Assembly (NCBI RefSeq): GCF_012524165.2
Contig: NZ_JABACJ020000012.1
Span: 62,001-126,000 of the forward strand
Length of the DNA: 64,000 nucleotides
Source: Faecalicatena faecalis
Lineage (GTDB): Bacteria; Bacillota; Clostridia; Lachnospirales; Lachnospiraceae
Reading direction: 5' to 3'
Shown piece after piece: positions 43,922-52,403 of this stretch; position 1 is the first letter of the stretch; every line of letters begins with the position of its first letter. Under the pieces are notes generated by a model, which was not told the origin of the DNA, did not search any database, and saw nothing but the letters and a program-made list of their open reading frames with translations. The position numbers and the translations under genes were made by a program.

Positions 43922-44959
43922 TTACTTCTTTTTTCTTATATTTGATTTTCCACGCCCAGGATTCCTTTTCTCTGCGGCCTTGGATTCTGACACATCAAAT
44001 GCCCTTAAGATATCCCGGACGATCTTACTTCTCACGACATCCTTATTCCCGAGCTGTACAATGCCCACACCTTCTACCGATTTGATGATCGATGCGCATT
44101 TTTCCAGTCCAGAATCAGACTTACTGAGGTCGGACTGTGTCACATCTCCGACAAGGGCCATTTTAGAACCCTCTCCCAGTCTCGTCAGACACATTTTCAG
44201 CATTTCAAGCTTCGAATTCTGGCTCTCGTCCAGAATCAGCCTGGAACGGTTCAGAGTACGGCCTCTCATATATCCAAGAGCTGCCACCTCGATGATATCC
44301 CGCTCCCGGTAGGAAGCAACACGCTCCGGTCCTAAAATGTCATTCAAAGCATCATATAAAGGACGCAGATAAGGATCGATCTTATCATTTAGATCACCCG
44401 GAAGGAAGCCAAGGCGTTCAGATCCTGCTTCTATTGCCGGACGGGACAGGATAATACGGTCAATCTCCTTATTTTCCAGCTCTCTGACCGCCTGCGCAAC
44501 TGCCAGAAATGTCTTTCCGGTACCAGCAGGTCCGATACAGACTGTAATCGTATCATTCCGCAGGGATTTAATATACTCCTTCTGCCCTGCTGTCCTGCAC
44601 CTGATGGGGGTACCTCTGTGAGTCGTAATGACAGATTCATCCATTGCATTACAAACATCCAAAAGAGTCCCGTCTGCTGCTTCTTCGATCAGGCGGTGGA
44701 TGGTCTCAACATTCAGTTCCCCTCCTTTCGAGTGGATATTGAACATGGAGACTAAAATATCCGCAGTCAGCTCGACATTTTTCTTGGCAGCGCCCATAAT
44801 ATGCAGCTCTGATTCACGTGCAGTAATGGAAACGTGCAGTTTTTCTTCTATTGTACGAATGAACTTATCCTGGGGGCCAAACACAGACTGTATCTGCTCC
44901 ACAGTACCAATTCTCAAATATTTATCTTCCAAACAAAATACCTCTCTTTCTTCGGACAT
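43922..44959 (-). CDS. phoH: PhoH family ATPase
   Basis: A 345-residue P-loop protein. After an N-terminal KH-like region (about 20-90) come Walker A GPAGTGKTFLAVAQA (near 143) and Walker B SRLILDESQNS, with GDVTQSD. PhoH proteins are putative RNA helicases/ATPases linked to YbeY and rRNA maturation. It follows yqfD by 76 bp in the same direction. The pgpH (yqfF) gene found after phoH in Bacillus is missing here. Confidence 0.94.
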   Translation of the reverse strand: MSEEREVFCLEDKYLRIGTVEQIQSVFGPQDKFIRTIEEKLHVSITARESELHIMGAAKKNVELTADILVSMFNIHSKGGELNVETIHRLIEEAADGTLLDVCNAMDESVITTHRGTPIRCRTAGQKEYIKSLRNDTITVCIGPAGTGKTFLAVAQAVRELENKEIDRIILSRPAIEAGSERLGFLPGDLNDKIDPYLRPLYDALNDILGPERVASYRERDIIEVAALGYMRGRTLNRSRLILDESQNSKLEMLKMCLTRLGEGSKMALVGDVTQSDLSKSDSGLEKCASIIKSVEGVGIVQLGNKDVVRSKIVRDILRAFDVSESKAAEKRNPGRGKSNIRKKK

Positions 44960-45035
44960 AAAATCCAGATTTTATTATAGTAAATAAATCCATCATTTTC
45001 AAGCCCGAGATGAAGGGTTATTGCTCATTCTCCTG

Positions 45036-46340
45036 TTAATCTGTGTCTTTCTGATCTGTGTTCTCCTGTCCTTGGTCCTCAATCTGCATTATTTCTGTTT
45101 TCGTCTCTTTTGCGATGCTTTCATTCAGATATAGGGTGCCTTTTGCCGATGCCGAGTTTTCACCGATTTGAATGTTCACGTGATTGTCTTTGATTTGAAT
45201 CCCTTGTTCCTCTAAGCCTTTGGAAAAAAGCTGGAAATTCTGGCTTAATTGCTGCTGGATTTCTTTTTTGGTATAGCTTTTTTCCTTAGAAATGTATGAT
45301 TTTACAATCTTACTTCCATAAGATACTGGCAGGTAAAAATTTTCACCCAATTTTAACTGGTGTTCACTGGTATGTAGTTCCCACTCCTTATAATCATTCT
45401 TAAGTGTACCGACAGAAATCAGGCGACTGCCGATTTTGAGATAATATAATCTTCTTTCTGATTTTTCATAATGTTTTTTCTTGTATTTCGTGCTCATGGT
45501 GTCCGTATAAACCAATTGTGTATCCGCAAAGATATCAGCATCGGAGGCCTGATATTGATAATCAATGACTTCCCCTGCATCATTTTTTACTTCTATCCTG
45601 CCCGATACGAGGACATCCCCCTTTTTAACGGTATCTCCCACATGGACTTGAGGGACGCCTGTTCGAGTGATAATACTGGTAATGACACCATCCTTTGCAG
45701 CGACCAGATCTCTTGGCGTTAGTGTCTCTTCTTCCTGTCCATCCTTTGATGCTGTGCTGTCATCAGAGGTATTTCCAGACTCTGCATCTGCCTCACGGAA
45801 GGTATCCTCATTTTCTTTAATTTGGATACGAAGGCGGCTCCCATCTATGGATGCGGAGACCCAAACGATATCATCATACGCCTTTCGAATTTCCTTGACG
45901 ATCAACGCACAATCCACCTTGCTTTTCGGCATATGAGGTGTAACTTCCTTTTCCTCCAAAAATTCCAGCAAAGTCTCGTTGGTCCATTTTTCGTTTCCTT
46001 CAAAATGAATGTCCCATATGAAGCTGGAATAAAAGTAAAGGAGCCCCAGGCAAAGAAAAAAACTGATAAAAAACAGTTTCCTTTTCCGGTATTTCTGTAG
46101 GAAAAAAGGAAGGCCCATGCGCTCTACAAGCTGAATTCTGGTATGTGTCTTCCTGACGATCGGTCGAAGCTTCTTGAATCCCTTTAAGCTCATGTACATC
46201 TCGTATGCATTGCCGCAGGGAGTAAGTCCCCATATATAAATTTGATGATGGCTGCACAGGTTTAAAAACCGCTCGGGGGAATACCCTTCCACACGGATCT
46301 TCACATATCCATGTACATACCGGATGATTGACTGTATCAC
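45036..46340 (-). CDS. yqfD: Sporulation protein YqfD
   Basis: A 434-residue sporulation membrane protein. Conserved features are the N-terminal GYVKIRVEGYSPERFLNLC, one TM (about 88-110) and the VDCALIVKEIRKAYDDIVW region, then a beta-rich extracytoplasmic domain (RDLVAAKDGVI, VQVHVGDTVKKGDVLVSG). The mother-cell sigma-E regulon contains yqfC-yqfD in Bacillus. It starts 13 bp after yqfC. Confidence 0.93.
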   Translation of the reverse strand: MIQSIIRYVHGYVKIRVEGYSPERFLNLCSHHQIYIWGLTPCGNAYEMYMSLKGFKKLRPIVRKTHTRIQLVERMGLPFFLQKYRKRKLFFISFFLCLGLLYFYSSFIWDIHFEGNEKWTNETLLEFLEEKEVTPHMPKSKVDCALIVKEIRKAYDDIVWVSASIDGSRLRIQIKENEDTFREADAESGNTSDDSTASKDGQEEETLTPRDLVAAKDGVITSIITRTGVPQVHVGDTVKKGDVLVSGRIEVKNDAGEVIDYQYQASDADIFADTQLVYTDTMSTKYKKKHYEKSERRLYYLKIGSRLISVGTLKNDYKEWELHTSEHQLKLGENFYLPVSYGSKIVKSYISKEKSYTKKEIQQQLSQNFQLFSKGLEEQGIQIKDNHVNIQIGENSASAKGTLYLNESIAKETKTEIMQIEDQGQENTDQKDTD

Positions 46341-46353
46341 AGCTTTTTCTACC

Positions 46354-46653
46354 TCACTTACAATATTCTAGCGAACAGATTCTGCCCGTAATCTTCATCT
46401 CATCATTCGTATAATATTCTATTTGAAGGTTCTTTCCCATAAGTCTAAGCTGGCAGCCCTTTGTCTGTACGCGGATCAGTACATCCGTGTATTCGATGAT
46501 GCCCCGGTAATTTTCAATGCAGACCTCCTGATCCCCAATGATCGTAACGACTGCTGCACCAAGGACGACATCCTTCGGCATACTTGCAGCAGATGCCAGC
46601 TTTTCTTTGAATTTTCCATTTTCTAAGTCTCTGTTCATATAGAAATGCCACAC
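46354..46653 (-). CDS. yqfC: YabP/YqfC family sporulation protein
   Basis: A 99-residue small sporulation protein, matching the 93-residue YqfC: ASAASMPKDVVLGAAVVTII, CIENYRGIIEYTDVLIRV, ITGRICSLEY. The start is probably GTG 46653 after AAAGGG; ATG 46638 is an alternative. A sequence fitting the sigma-E promoter consensus lies just upstream. Its presence with yqfD indicates a spore-forming ancestry. Confidence 0.9.
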   Translation of the reverse strand: MWHFYMNRDLENGKFKEKLASAASMPKDVVLGAAVVTIIGDQEVCIENYRGIIEYTDVLIRVQTKGCQLRLMGKNLQIEYYTNDEMKITGRICSLEYCK

Positions 46654-46669
46654 ATACGCCCTTTATTTG

Positions 46670-46697
46670 AAGTATATGTGCGGCACAATTGTCCTAT
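46670..46697 (-). promoter_or_regulatory. Candidate sigma-E promoter of yqfCD
   Basis: On the minus strand ATA (46697-46695), 16 bp, then CATATACTT (46678-46670), close to the Bacillus sigma-E pattern ATA-N16-18-CATACANT. The leader to the GTG would be very short, so ATG 46638 may be the true start. Confidence 0.45.
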
Positions 46698-46755
46698 TCT
46701 TATGAAATATTTATGTTTTGCAATCAATAGTCGTTTCAGTGTGCTTTCTGAAACG

Positions 46756-47373
46756 CTATTTCCGGCTTCTGATTCTAATTCCCAGAATAATCAGCACGAT
46801 TCCAGCAGCCAGTAGCCAGTACTTTTCAGAATAGCTTCCCTGTGACATGGAGAACGGATAAAAGCTTTTCAGAAATTTTTTTCCTCCTCCGATCGCGGTA
46901 ATATAGTAAAAGATTGGAATCATATATCCTGCCACCAGGTTATCTGTCAAACTGTAGGAAATGATTCCTAATCCGCCTAAAAAAAGCATCTCCGCAAGTG
47001 TTCCTGCAAAATACATAGCCGCATCCATCTCGCAGCCGTTTCTGTGAAGGAACCACAGATAGATTCCAAGAAAAAGCATGAGTACTAAAATAGATTCGAT
47101 AACGCGGATACTATAGATAGAAGCAACCTTTGTATATTTCGAATGGATCAGGTCCCTTAGGTCCCGGTTCTGCTCCGGCAGAAATACCGGCGTAATAAGG
47201 ACGATTCCGATGAGCGCGACATATATTTCCAACACCTTAGCAGTCTCCGAAAGCCCTAAGTTCTTCACCCCAAGCACAAGTGGGGAAAAGCACAGCAGTA
47301 AAAGGGCAATTCCGGCATGGATGAGCAGATTATGCCTGAGATTTTCTTTTCCTATTTCCCAATAATTTGCCAC
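46756..47373 (-). CDS. ABC exporter permease subunit 2
   Basis: A 205-residue membrane protein with six TM helices (for example LLIHAGIALLLLCFSPLVLG, VALIGIVLITPVFL, LLAAGIVLIILGIRI). It has no recognisable soluble domain. Its start overlaps the previous permease gene by 44 bp, which shows they act together. With the larger permease and the ATPase it forms an ABC-2-type exporter of unknown substrate. Confidence 0.78.
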   Translation of the reverse strand: MANYWEIGKENLRHNLLIHAGIALLLLCFSPLVLGVKNLGLSETAKVLEIYVALIGIVLITPVFLPEQNRDLRDLIHSKYTKVASIYSIRVIESILVLMLFLGIYLWFLHRNGCEMDAAMYFAGTLAEMLFLGGLGIISYSLTDNLVAGYMIPIFYYITAIGGGKKFLKSFYPFSMSQGSYSEKYWLLAAGIVLIILGIRIRSRK

Positions 47374-48598
47374 GGATATCCAACCTCCCTTTTCGTTTTA
47401 ATGAATAGATCCATACAGTGACGGCAATAAGCAGCACCGAAATGACAGCATATAAGACCCTGTTTGCTGCTAACTGAGTGAAACCGGCATGAAAGCCTGC
47501 ATAATTATATTCTGTATTGTGTCTTGGAACCAAATCTAAGCCATACATCCCACCGCTCATAGAAGACATAGAACTAAAAATAGCAAGGAACCACCATGCA
47601 AGCTGGACCAAAACTCCAAGAGCCGTATCCGTAAGCTCCGTCAGGACCATTCCCACCGCTGTCGCTATCATGATCGTTGGCAGCAGCCAGCCGAAGCTGT
47701 ACTTTACAAATGCCAGATAGTCCAGATGGAAACCGGATGCAGCATACTGAATACATTCCATCAGAGGGATGCAGGAAATCAAAAGTACTGGAAGCATCAG
47801 CATAATCAGCATAGAAATATATCGGCTTACTATGACGGAGGCAGAGGAAGCCCGTCTGGAGGCAATCAGCTCCCGCATCTGGGACCGTCTGTCCCTCATT
47901 CCTCTTGTTACTGCAAGAAATACCGGGAGGATTCCAAGCATGATGCCCATATAGTCGCTGTAAAGTCTAGCATATCCTCCTGTGAGGTGATCCTTTTCCA
48001 TCAGATCTTCATATTCCTGTAAAGCCTGTTCATAGGTCTTTGGAGTGGCCGCATTGGTCTTTAAATGTTTCTTATTATATTGGGAACCTCCACCCAGAAG
48101 ATGATCCACTTCCCTCATCAATTCCCCAAATCTATCGTAAGTGAGGGTTTTGGATGGGGCAATGGGGGCGCCGCCCAGTACGATGATATGATTTTTCTTC
48201 TTATCGGAAGCCTCTGCATCTGAATCTTCTGTTTCTGCATTCAGAGCCTTTTCCATCTCTTCCTTTGTGTCCAGACCTGTTGTCTCAGAAATGATTTCGC
48301 CGATTCGTTTCTGCTCCTCCTTATCCGGGGTAACCATCTTATAGAAACCGATCGGGTAGGTCACATATTTCCCGTTCGTATATTCACTCACCAGATATCC
48401 GAGTGTAGCCTTCATAATATCCTGCTCATTGCTGCTGTAGTACCGTCCATAACTTTCGAGACCTGGCTTCGGTTTCTTTGCAATATCCATATTTCCGAGC
48501 TGGGAGCTGAAAAAGATGACCAGAATGAGGACAATCAGCCAGTAGATTATACTTTTGGCAGTCTGTCTGCATTCTTTTAAGATTAACTGTGCAAACAT
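47330..48598 (-). CDS. ABC exporter permease subunit 1
   Basis: A 422-residue ABC-2-like permease. One TM at residues 15-33 is followed by an extracellular region of about 180 residues, then five or six TM helices from about 215 (YMGIMLGILPVFLAVTRG, DRRSQMRELIASRRAS loop). Its ATG overlaps the stop of the ATPase gene (TGATG). The long outer domain is typical of exporters dealing with peptides or envelope-active compounds, but the substrate is unknown. Confidence 0.82.
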   Translation of the reverse strand: MFAQLILKECRQTAKSIIYWLIVLILVIFFSSQLGNMDIAKKPKPGLESYGRYYSSNEQDIMKATLGYLVSEYTNGKYVTYPIGFYKMVTPDKEEQKRIGEIISETTGLDTKEEMEKALNAETEDSDAEASDKKKNHIIVLGGAPIAPSKTLTYDRFGELMREVDHLLGGGSQYNKKHLKTNAATPKTYEQALQEYEDLMEKDHLTGGYARLYSDYMGIMLGILPVFLAVTRGMRDRRSQMRELIASRRASSASVIVSRYISMLIMLMLPVLLISCIPLMECIQYAASGFHLDYLAFVKYSFGWLLPTIMIATAVGMVLTELTDTALGVLVQLAWWFLAIFSSMSSMSGGMYGLDLVPRHNTEYNYAGFHAGFTQLAANRVLYAVISVLLIAVTVWIYSLKRKGRLDIRGKLLGNRKRKSQA

Positions 48599-49482
48599 CA
48601 GACCTCACTCCCCTCTCCATTCATCAGATACATATAAGCGTCCTCCACTCCGGCCTCACAGATTTTTGCAGAGGCGAAAGGCTTTTGGTCCGCAATGAAA
48701 CGTACCATGACATTGTTCCCCAGTGCGAGTATACTGGTCACAATATATTTTTCTTTTATTCTCGGCAGCTCCTGTTTACTTATCTGGGCAGTATATACTT
48801 TTCCATCAGCCATCTCAATCAGGCCGGAAACCGTACCCTGATACAAAAATTCTCCCTCGTTGAGCACTGCGATCTGCTCACAGGTCGCCTCAATATCACC
48901 GACGATATGCGTAGAGAGAATCACAATCCGTTCCTCTGCTATTTCACAGAGCAGATTTCGAAAACGCACCCGTTCTTCTGGGTCGAGCCCGGCTGTCGGC
49001 TCATCTACAATCAGAATCCTTGGGTTGTGAAGAATGGCCTGTGCGATACCGAGCCGCCTCTTCATACCTCCTGAAAGTGCCTTGACCTTTGTTTTTTGAT
49101 GATCCAAAAGATTGACCTTTTCCAGTAGTTTCGGGATGCTCTTTTTTCTCAGTGCCTTGCTCATACCGGAAAGGACTCCGAGATAGTCCATGGCCTCGTA
49201 CACCGTCATATTGGGATACATGGAAAAATCCTGTGGAAGGTATCCCGTCATTCTGCGGATTTTTGCGGAATTTTCTAAAGGGACACCGCAAATTGTAATT
49301 TTTCCCTCTGATTTTGGCAGCAGTGTTGCCAGTACCTTCATCAGTGTGGTCTTACCTGCACCATTTCGTCCAAGGAGACCGAACATCCCTTGATGAATTG
49401 TCAAATTGACGTCTTTTAAAGCCTGTTTCTTTCCATAGTATTGATTTAAATGTTCAATCTTTATCTTTGCAGACATTCTCAT
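48598..49482 (-). CDS. ABC exporter ATP-binding protein
   Basis: A 294-residue ABC ATPase with Walker A GRNGAGKTT (about 38-46), Q-loop YLPQDFS, signature LSGGMKRRLG, Walker B LIVDEPTAGLD and the H-loop STHIVGD. The C-terminal 70 residues resemble those of CcmA/BcrA-like exporters. The start is ATG 49482 or 49476, both near GAGAGG. The promoter upstream carries the same motif as the promoter of the adjacent two-component system, so this operon is probably that system's target. Confidence 0.92.
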   Translation of the reverse strand: MRMSAKIKIEHLNQYYGKKQALKDVNLTIHQGMFGLLGRNGAGKTTLMKVLATLLPKSEGKITICGVPLENSAKIRRMTGYLPQDFSMYPNMTVYEAMDYLGVLSGMSKALRKKSIPKLLEKVNLLDHQKTKVKALSGGMKRRLGIAQAILHNPRILIVDEPTAGLDPEERVRFRNLLCEIAEERIVILSTHIVGDIEATCEQIAVLNEGEFLYQGTVSGLIEMADGKVYTAQISKQELPRIKEKYIVTSILALGNNVMVRFIADQKPFASAKICEAGVEDAYMYLMNGEGSEV

Positions 49483-49578
49483 TCAACCTCTCTTTCCTGA
49501 AAAGGACTCTGAATCCGTTCTTATGATTCTTCTGATATTTTTACGGAAAATCGGGTTCCTCTTCTTGTTCATGAGAGT

Positions 49579-49601
49579 ATCATACCGAAGAAATCTCTAT
49601 A
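49579..49601 (-). promoter_or_regulatory. ABC operon promoter with shared response-regulator motif
   Basis: Plus-strand sequence ATCATACCGAAGAAATCTCTATA. Read on the minus strand it is a TATGAT -10 preceded by CTTCGG and ATAGAGATTT. The same block precedes the response-regulator gene at 51588-51610. No -35 consensus is present at the right distance, which fits an activator-dependent promoter. Confidence 0.6.
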
Positions 49602-49629
49602 TTTTCGCTATGAAAACTTAAGAATCTCT

Positions 49630-50892
49630 TCAATCATTCTTACAGGAAAATGAAGCGGTCACGATGGCCCCTCCCACCATGCTGTTCGCAATGCTCAATT
49701 CTCCCCCATGCTTCAAACAGAGCTGGCGGCAGATATGGAGCCCGATTCCAAAGTGCGGATTATCCGAAACTTTTTCCACGGCCGTTTTCTTTTGTTTCTC
49801 CTGAGAAGAATGTTCTTTATAATATGGCAGCACCGCTTTCTGCAGATCATAGTCCGTAAATCCAGCTCCGTTGTCACGCACAGTGAGATACAGCATTTGG
49901 CTTGAATTCTCCAAGGATAAAAAAACCTCAATTCTGCTTTTTGCAAACCGGATTGCGTTGGATAGCAGGTTTTCTAAGACTTCTAAAATGAGATTCCGGT
50001 CCGCATAGGCCTCCGTTTCCGCTGTTTCAATGGAGACATTGTCAAGTAAAATTTCTACATCTCCAATCTGGTTCAAGGCAAACACGACTTCCTTGATTTC
50101 TCCCCAAATACTGCCGACCATGAGCGGTTCCCTTAGCACGGGCAGTTCATCCAGACTTCGGATGCCCTTCATCGTTCGACTGTATTGTTCCAGGCGGCTT
50201 AAATGCTCTGACATGAGGTTCAGTGTGTCCAGCATTTTCTCCTCACTCAGCCTTCCCAGTGGAAGGTAACGGGCCAGGAAATCAGAATACCCCTTTAAAA
50301 CAGTCAGCGGAGTCCTTAAATCATGGGCAAATGCCGCATTTAGCTGCTTCTGGTTCTCCACTAATTTCCACATTTCTTCATTATTATGAATCAGCTCCAT
50401 CCTCATTCGTTCGAAAGAATTGCACAACGCTCCCATCTCATCCTGACTGTCATAGGTCAGATCAAAATCCAGGTTATTCTGACTTACCTGCTCAGTTCCT
50501 CTCTTTAAGATATCCAGAGGTGCCTTAAGCCGTTTCTTGTAAAACAGAAAACAAGCGAGGACTGACCCTGCGACCCCGTAGAAAAACGGACACCATACAC
50601 GTATTGTATCTAAAATAATCATTACTGTACGGTCATCTCGTTGAAAACCAGTAAAACTTATTGCCCAGAAGGGCCAATTTTCCAGATCGGCAGAAAAGAG
50701 CCACATGGAATCCTCCGCATTGTACCTATTCCAAATTATGCTTTGATATCGGTAACAGATGGTAATTGTCATATAAGACAATAAGATACCTGCCAAAGCA
50801 ATGACAAGAATATATGCGGTTATAGCGCTGCGGAAGGAAAGACTCCTGATTTTTTTTGCGATACAAGACACTTTTTCTTCTAACCAATCCAT
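49630..50892 (-). CDS. Sensor histidine kinase
   Basis: A 420-residue kinase. Two TM helices (about 22-46 and 98-118) flank a short 50-residue extracellular loop. HAMP-like region (about 119-172), phospho-acceptor His190 (FAHDLRTPLT), N-box ENLLSNAIRF, G1 DNGAGF and G2 HFGIGLHI follow. The small outer loop suggests sensing at or in the membrane or through the neighbouring exporter. ATG 50892 overlaps the response-regulator gene by 13 bp and follows GTGGGG; a TTG further upstream is less likely. Confidence 0.92.
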   Translation of the reverse strand: MDWLEEKVSCIAKKIRSLSFRSAITAYILVIALAGILLSYMTITICYRYQSIIWNRYNAEDSMWLFSADLENWPFWAISFTGFQRDDRTVMIILDTIRVWCPFFYGVAGSVLACFLFYKKRLKAPLDILKRGTEQVSQNNLDFDLTYDSQDEMGALCNSFERMRMELIHNNEEMWKLVENQKQLNAAFAHDLRTPLTVLKGYSDFLARYLPLGRLSEEKMLDTLNLMSEHLSRLEQYSRTMKGIRSLDELPVLREPLMVGSIWGEIKEVVFALNQIGDVEILLDNVSIETAETEAYADRNLILEVLENLLSNAIRFAKSRIEVFLSLENSSQMLYLTVRDNGAGFTDYDLQKAVLPYYKEHSSQEKQKKTAVEKVSDNPHFGIGLHICRQLCLKHGGELSIANSMVGGAIVTASFSCKND

Positions 50893-51554
50893 TTGTACCC
50901 CACTCCCCAAACTGTTTCTATATATGGTTTCTCTGTAAAGGAAAACAACTTTAACCGGATTCGCCGGATATGTTCTGTCACAATGCTGCTGTCACCGCTG
51001 CCGTCATATCCGCGTACCCGGTCATATACCTGATCCTTACTGAATACTTGTCCGCTGTTGGAGGACAGAAGCTCCACAATGTTGAATTCTGTCCTTGTAA
51101 AACTGATGGGCCTGCCATTATAGTAGACACTGCGTTCATCATAATGAATTGCCAGCGGTCCTTGGATTTTCACGGCCTTTTTCTCATTCTTGCGTTCTTC
51201 GCGGCGAAGATGTGCCTCTACCCTTGCACCTAATTCATCGATACTGAATGGCTTTAAGATATAATCATCACCACCCAGATGGAAACCACGGATTCGGTCC
51301 GCCTCTTCTACTTTGGCTGTCAGAAAGAGAATCGGACAGGATACATGGTCGCGGATCATCTTGCATACCTCAAAGCCATCGATGCCCGGAAGATTTACAT
51401 CCAATAAGATCAAATCTGGCTTCTGGGACAGCTTTTCAAAAACTTGCGTTCCATTAGATGCTTCTATCACCTCGTAGCCCTGGATCTCAAAGTAATCCTT
51501 CAAAAGCTGTAGGATTCCGGGCTCATCATCGACTGCTAATATTCTTTTCGTCAT
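50880..51554 (-). CDS. OmpR-family response regulator
   Basis: A 224-residue regulator with receiver domain and winged helix. Acidic pocket VDDEPG, phospho-acceptor Asp in LLDVNLPG (about residue 52), Lys in DYILKPF. The C-terminal DNA-binding part has YNGRPISFTRTEFNIVELL and the wing GVGYKW. The start ATG 51554 is preferred to TTG 51563. It is coupled to the kinase gene, and its promoter motif recurs at the ABC operon. Confidence 0.93.
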   Translation of the reverse strand: MTKRILAVDDEPGILQLLKDYFEIQGYEVIEASNGTQVFEKLSQKPDLILLDVNLPGIDGFEVCKMIRDHVSCPILFLTAKVEEADRIRGFHLGGDDYILKPFSIDELGARVEAHLRREERKNEKKAVKIQGPLAIHYDERSVYYNGRPISFTRTEFNIVELLSSNSGQVFSKDQVYDRVRGYDGSGDSSIVTEHIRRIRLKLFSFTEKPYIETVWGVGYKWIG

Positions 51555-51587
51555 ATCTCTCAACCATCCTTCTACAAAATTATATCC

Positions 51588-51610
51588 ATTATACGAAGAA
51601 ATTCTCTATA
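51588..51610 (-). promoter_or_regulatory. Two-component operon promoter with shared motif
   Basis: Plus-strand ATTATACGAAGAAATTCTCTATA. On the minus strand it gives TATAAT as -10 preceded by TTTCTTCG and ATAGAGA. It matches the ABC operon promoter at 49579-49601 in 21 of about 23 aligned positions apart from two single-base indels, suggesting autoregulation. Confidence 0.6.
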
Positions 51611-51785
51611 AAAAGACTACAAATCAAGAGGGCAGTCAGAAAGTACACTAATTGGGCTGCCCATCACTCACATGATACATTCGGATCAGAAAATCTTCAA
51701 GTAAAAAGACGGATAGCAAAGGCGGATGTAAGGTATCTGCTCTGACTAGCTGGAATTTTATAGAAGTGAATTTTATAGAAGCGTA

Positions 51786-51842
51786 TTGACAAAAAGGAGG
51801 GCAGTCTGCTATATTGTCATATAGTTTACATTGTTAACTATA
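51786..51842 (+). promoter_or_regulatory. MarR promoter with palindromic operator
   Basis: TTGACA (51786-51791), 18 bp, TATATT (51810-51815), then the palindrome TATAGTTTACATTGTTAACTATA (23 bp, 51820-51842) over the expected transcription start. The operator should let the MarR protein repress its own operon. In the 378-bp gap between the two-component genes and marR nothing else stands out. Confidence 0.75.
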
Positions 51843-51941
51843 TTTCAGAATCTAAGCAGAACGTACAAAACATAAGGATATGGCGAGACGTATTAACGAA
51901 TATCCGTTTTAAACGTTTTTTAACAGGAAAGGGAGATTTTC

Positions 51942-52391
51942 ATGGAAAAGAAAGAAATTCCAGAGTGGATCAGGCATATGGAGATGATTGAATCGATTCG
52001 CTTGTTTTCTAATCTATATACACAGAAAACGCCAAAGGGTGCTTTCTGTACCGCCCAGGAGGTAGATGCTCTGTTCCGAATAGAACTGGGGCACGGCAGT
52101 TTAAGTCCCTATGAGCTAAGCATACAGATGGGAGTCAGCAAGCCTCTTGTCAGCAGACTTCTTGAGGGCCTGACGGAAAAAGCTTTGATCGAAAAAAAGG
52201 CTTCCGAAAGTGACAGGCGCAGTTACCGCCTGGATTTGACTGTCAAAGGCCGGGAAACGCTGGAATCTACTTATTATTATTTTATTGAACCGCTGGAAAG
52301 ACTGGAGAAAAAACTTGGAAAAGACCAGTGCAGTGAACTTCTGAGATTGATTGCTCTTGCAAACACAAAAAATGACTCAAAACAAGATTGA
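51942..52391 (+). CDS. MarR family transcriptional regulator
   Basis: A 149-residue winged-helix regulator. The recognition helix region is SPYELSIQMGVSKPLVSRLL, and the wing is EKKASESDRRSYRLDLT, with the DRR signature typical of MarR. The C-terminal helices form the dimer. It lies 12 bp before a FUSC-like membrane protein gene and behind an operator palindrome, so it likely controls that exporter in response to a small aromatic or similar ligand. GGAAAGGGAG precedes the ATG. Confidence 0.9.
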   Translation: MEKKEIPEWIRHMEMIESIRLFSNLYTQKTPKGAFCTAQEVDALFRIELGHGSLSPYELSIQMGVSKPLVSRLLEGLTEKALIEKKASESDRRSYRLDLTVKGRETLESTYYYFIEPLERLEKKLGKDQCSELLRLIALANTKNDSKQD

Positions 52392-52403
52392 AAGGATGAT
52401 TAT

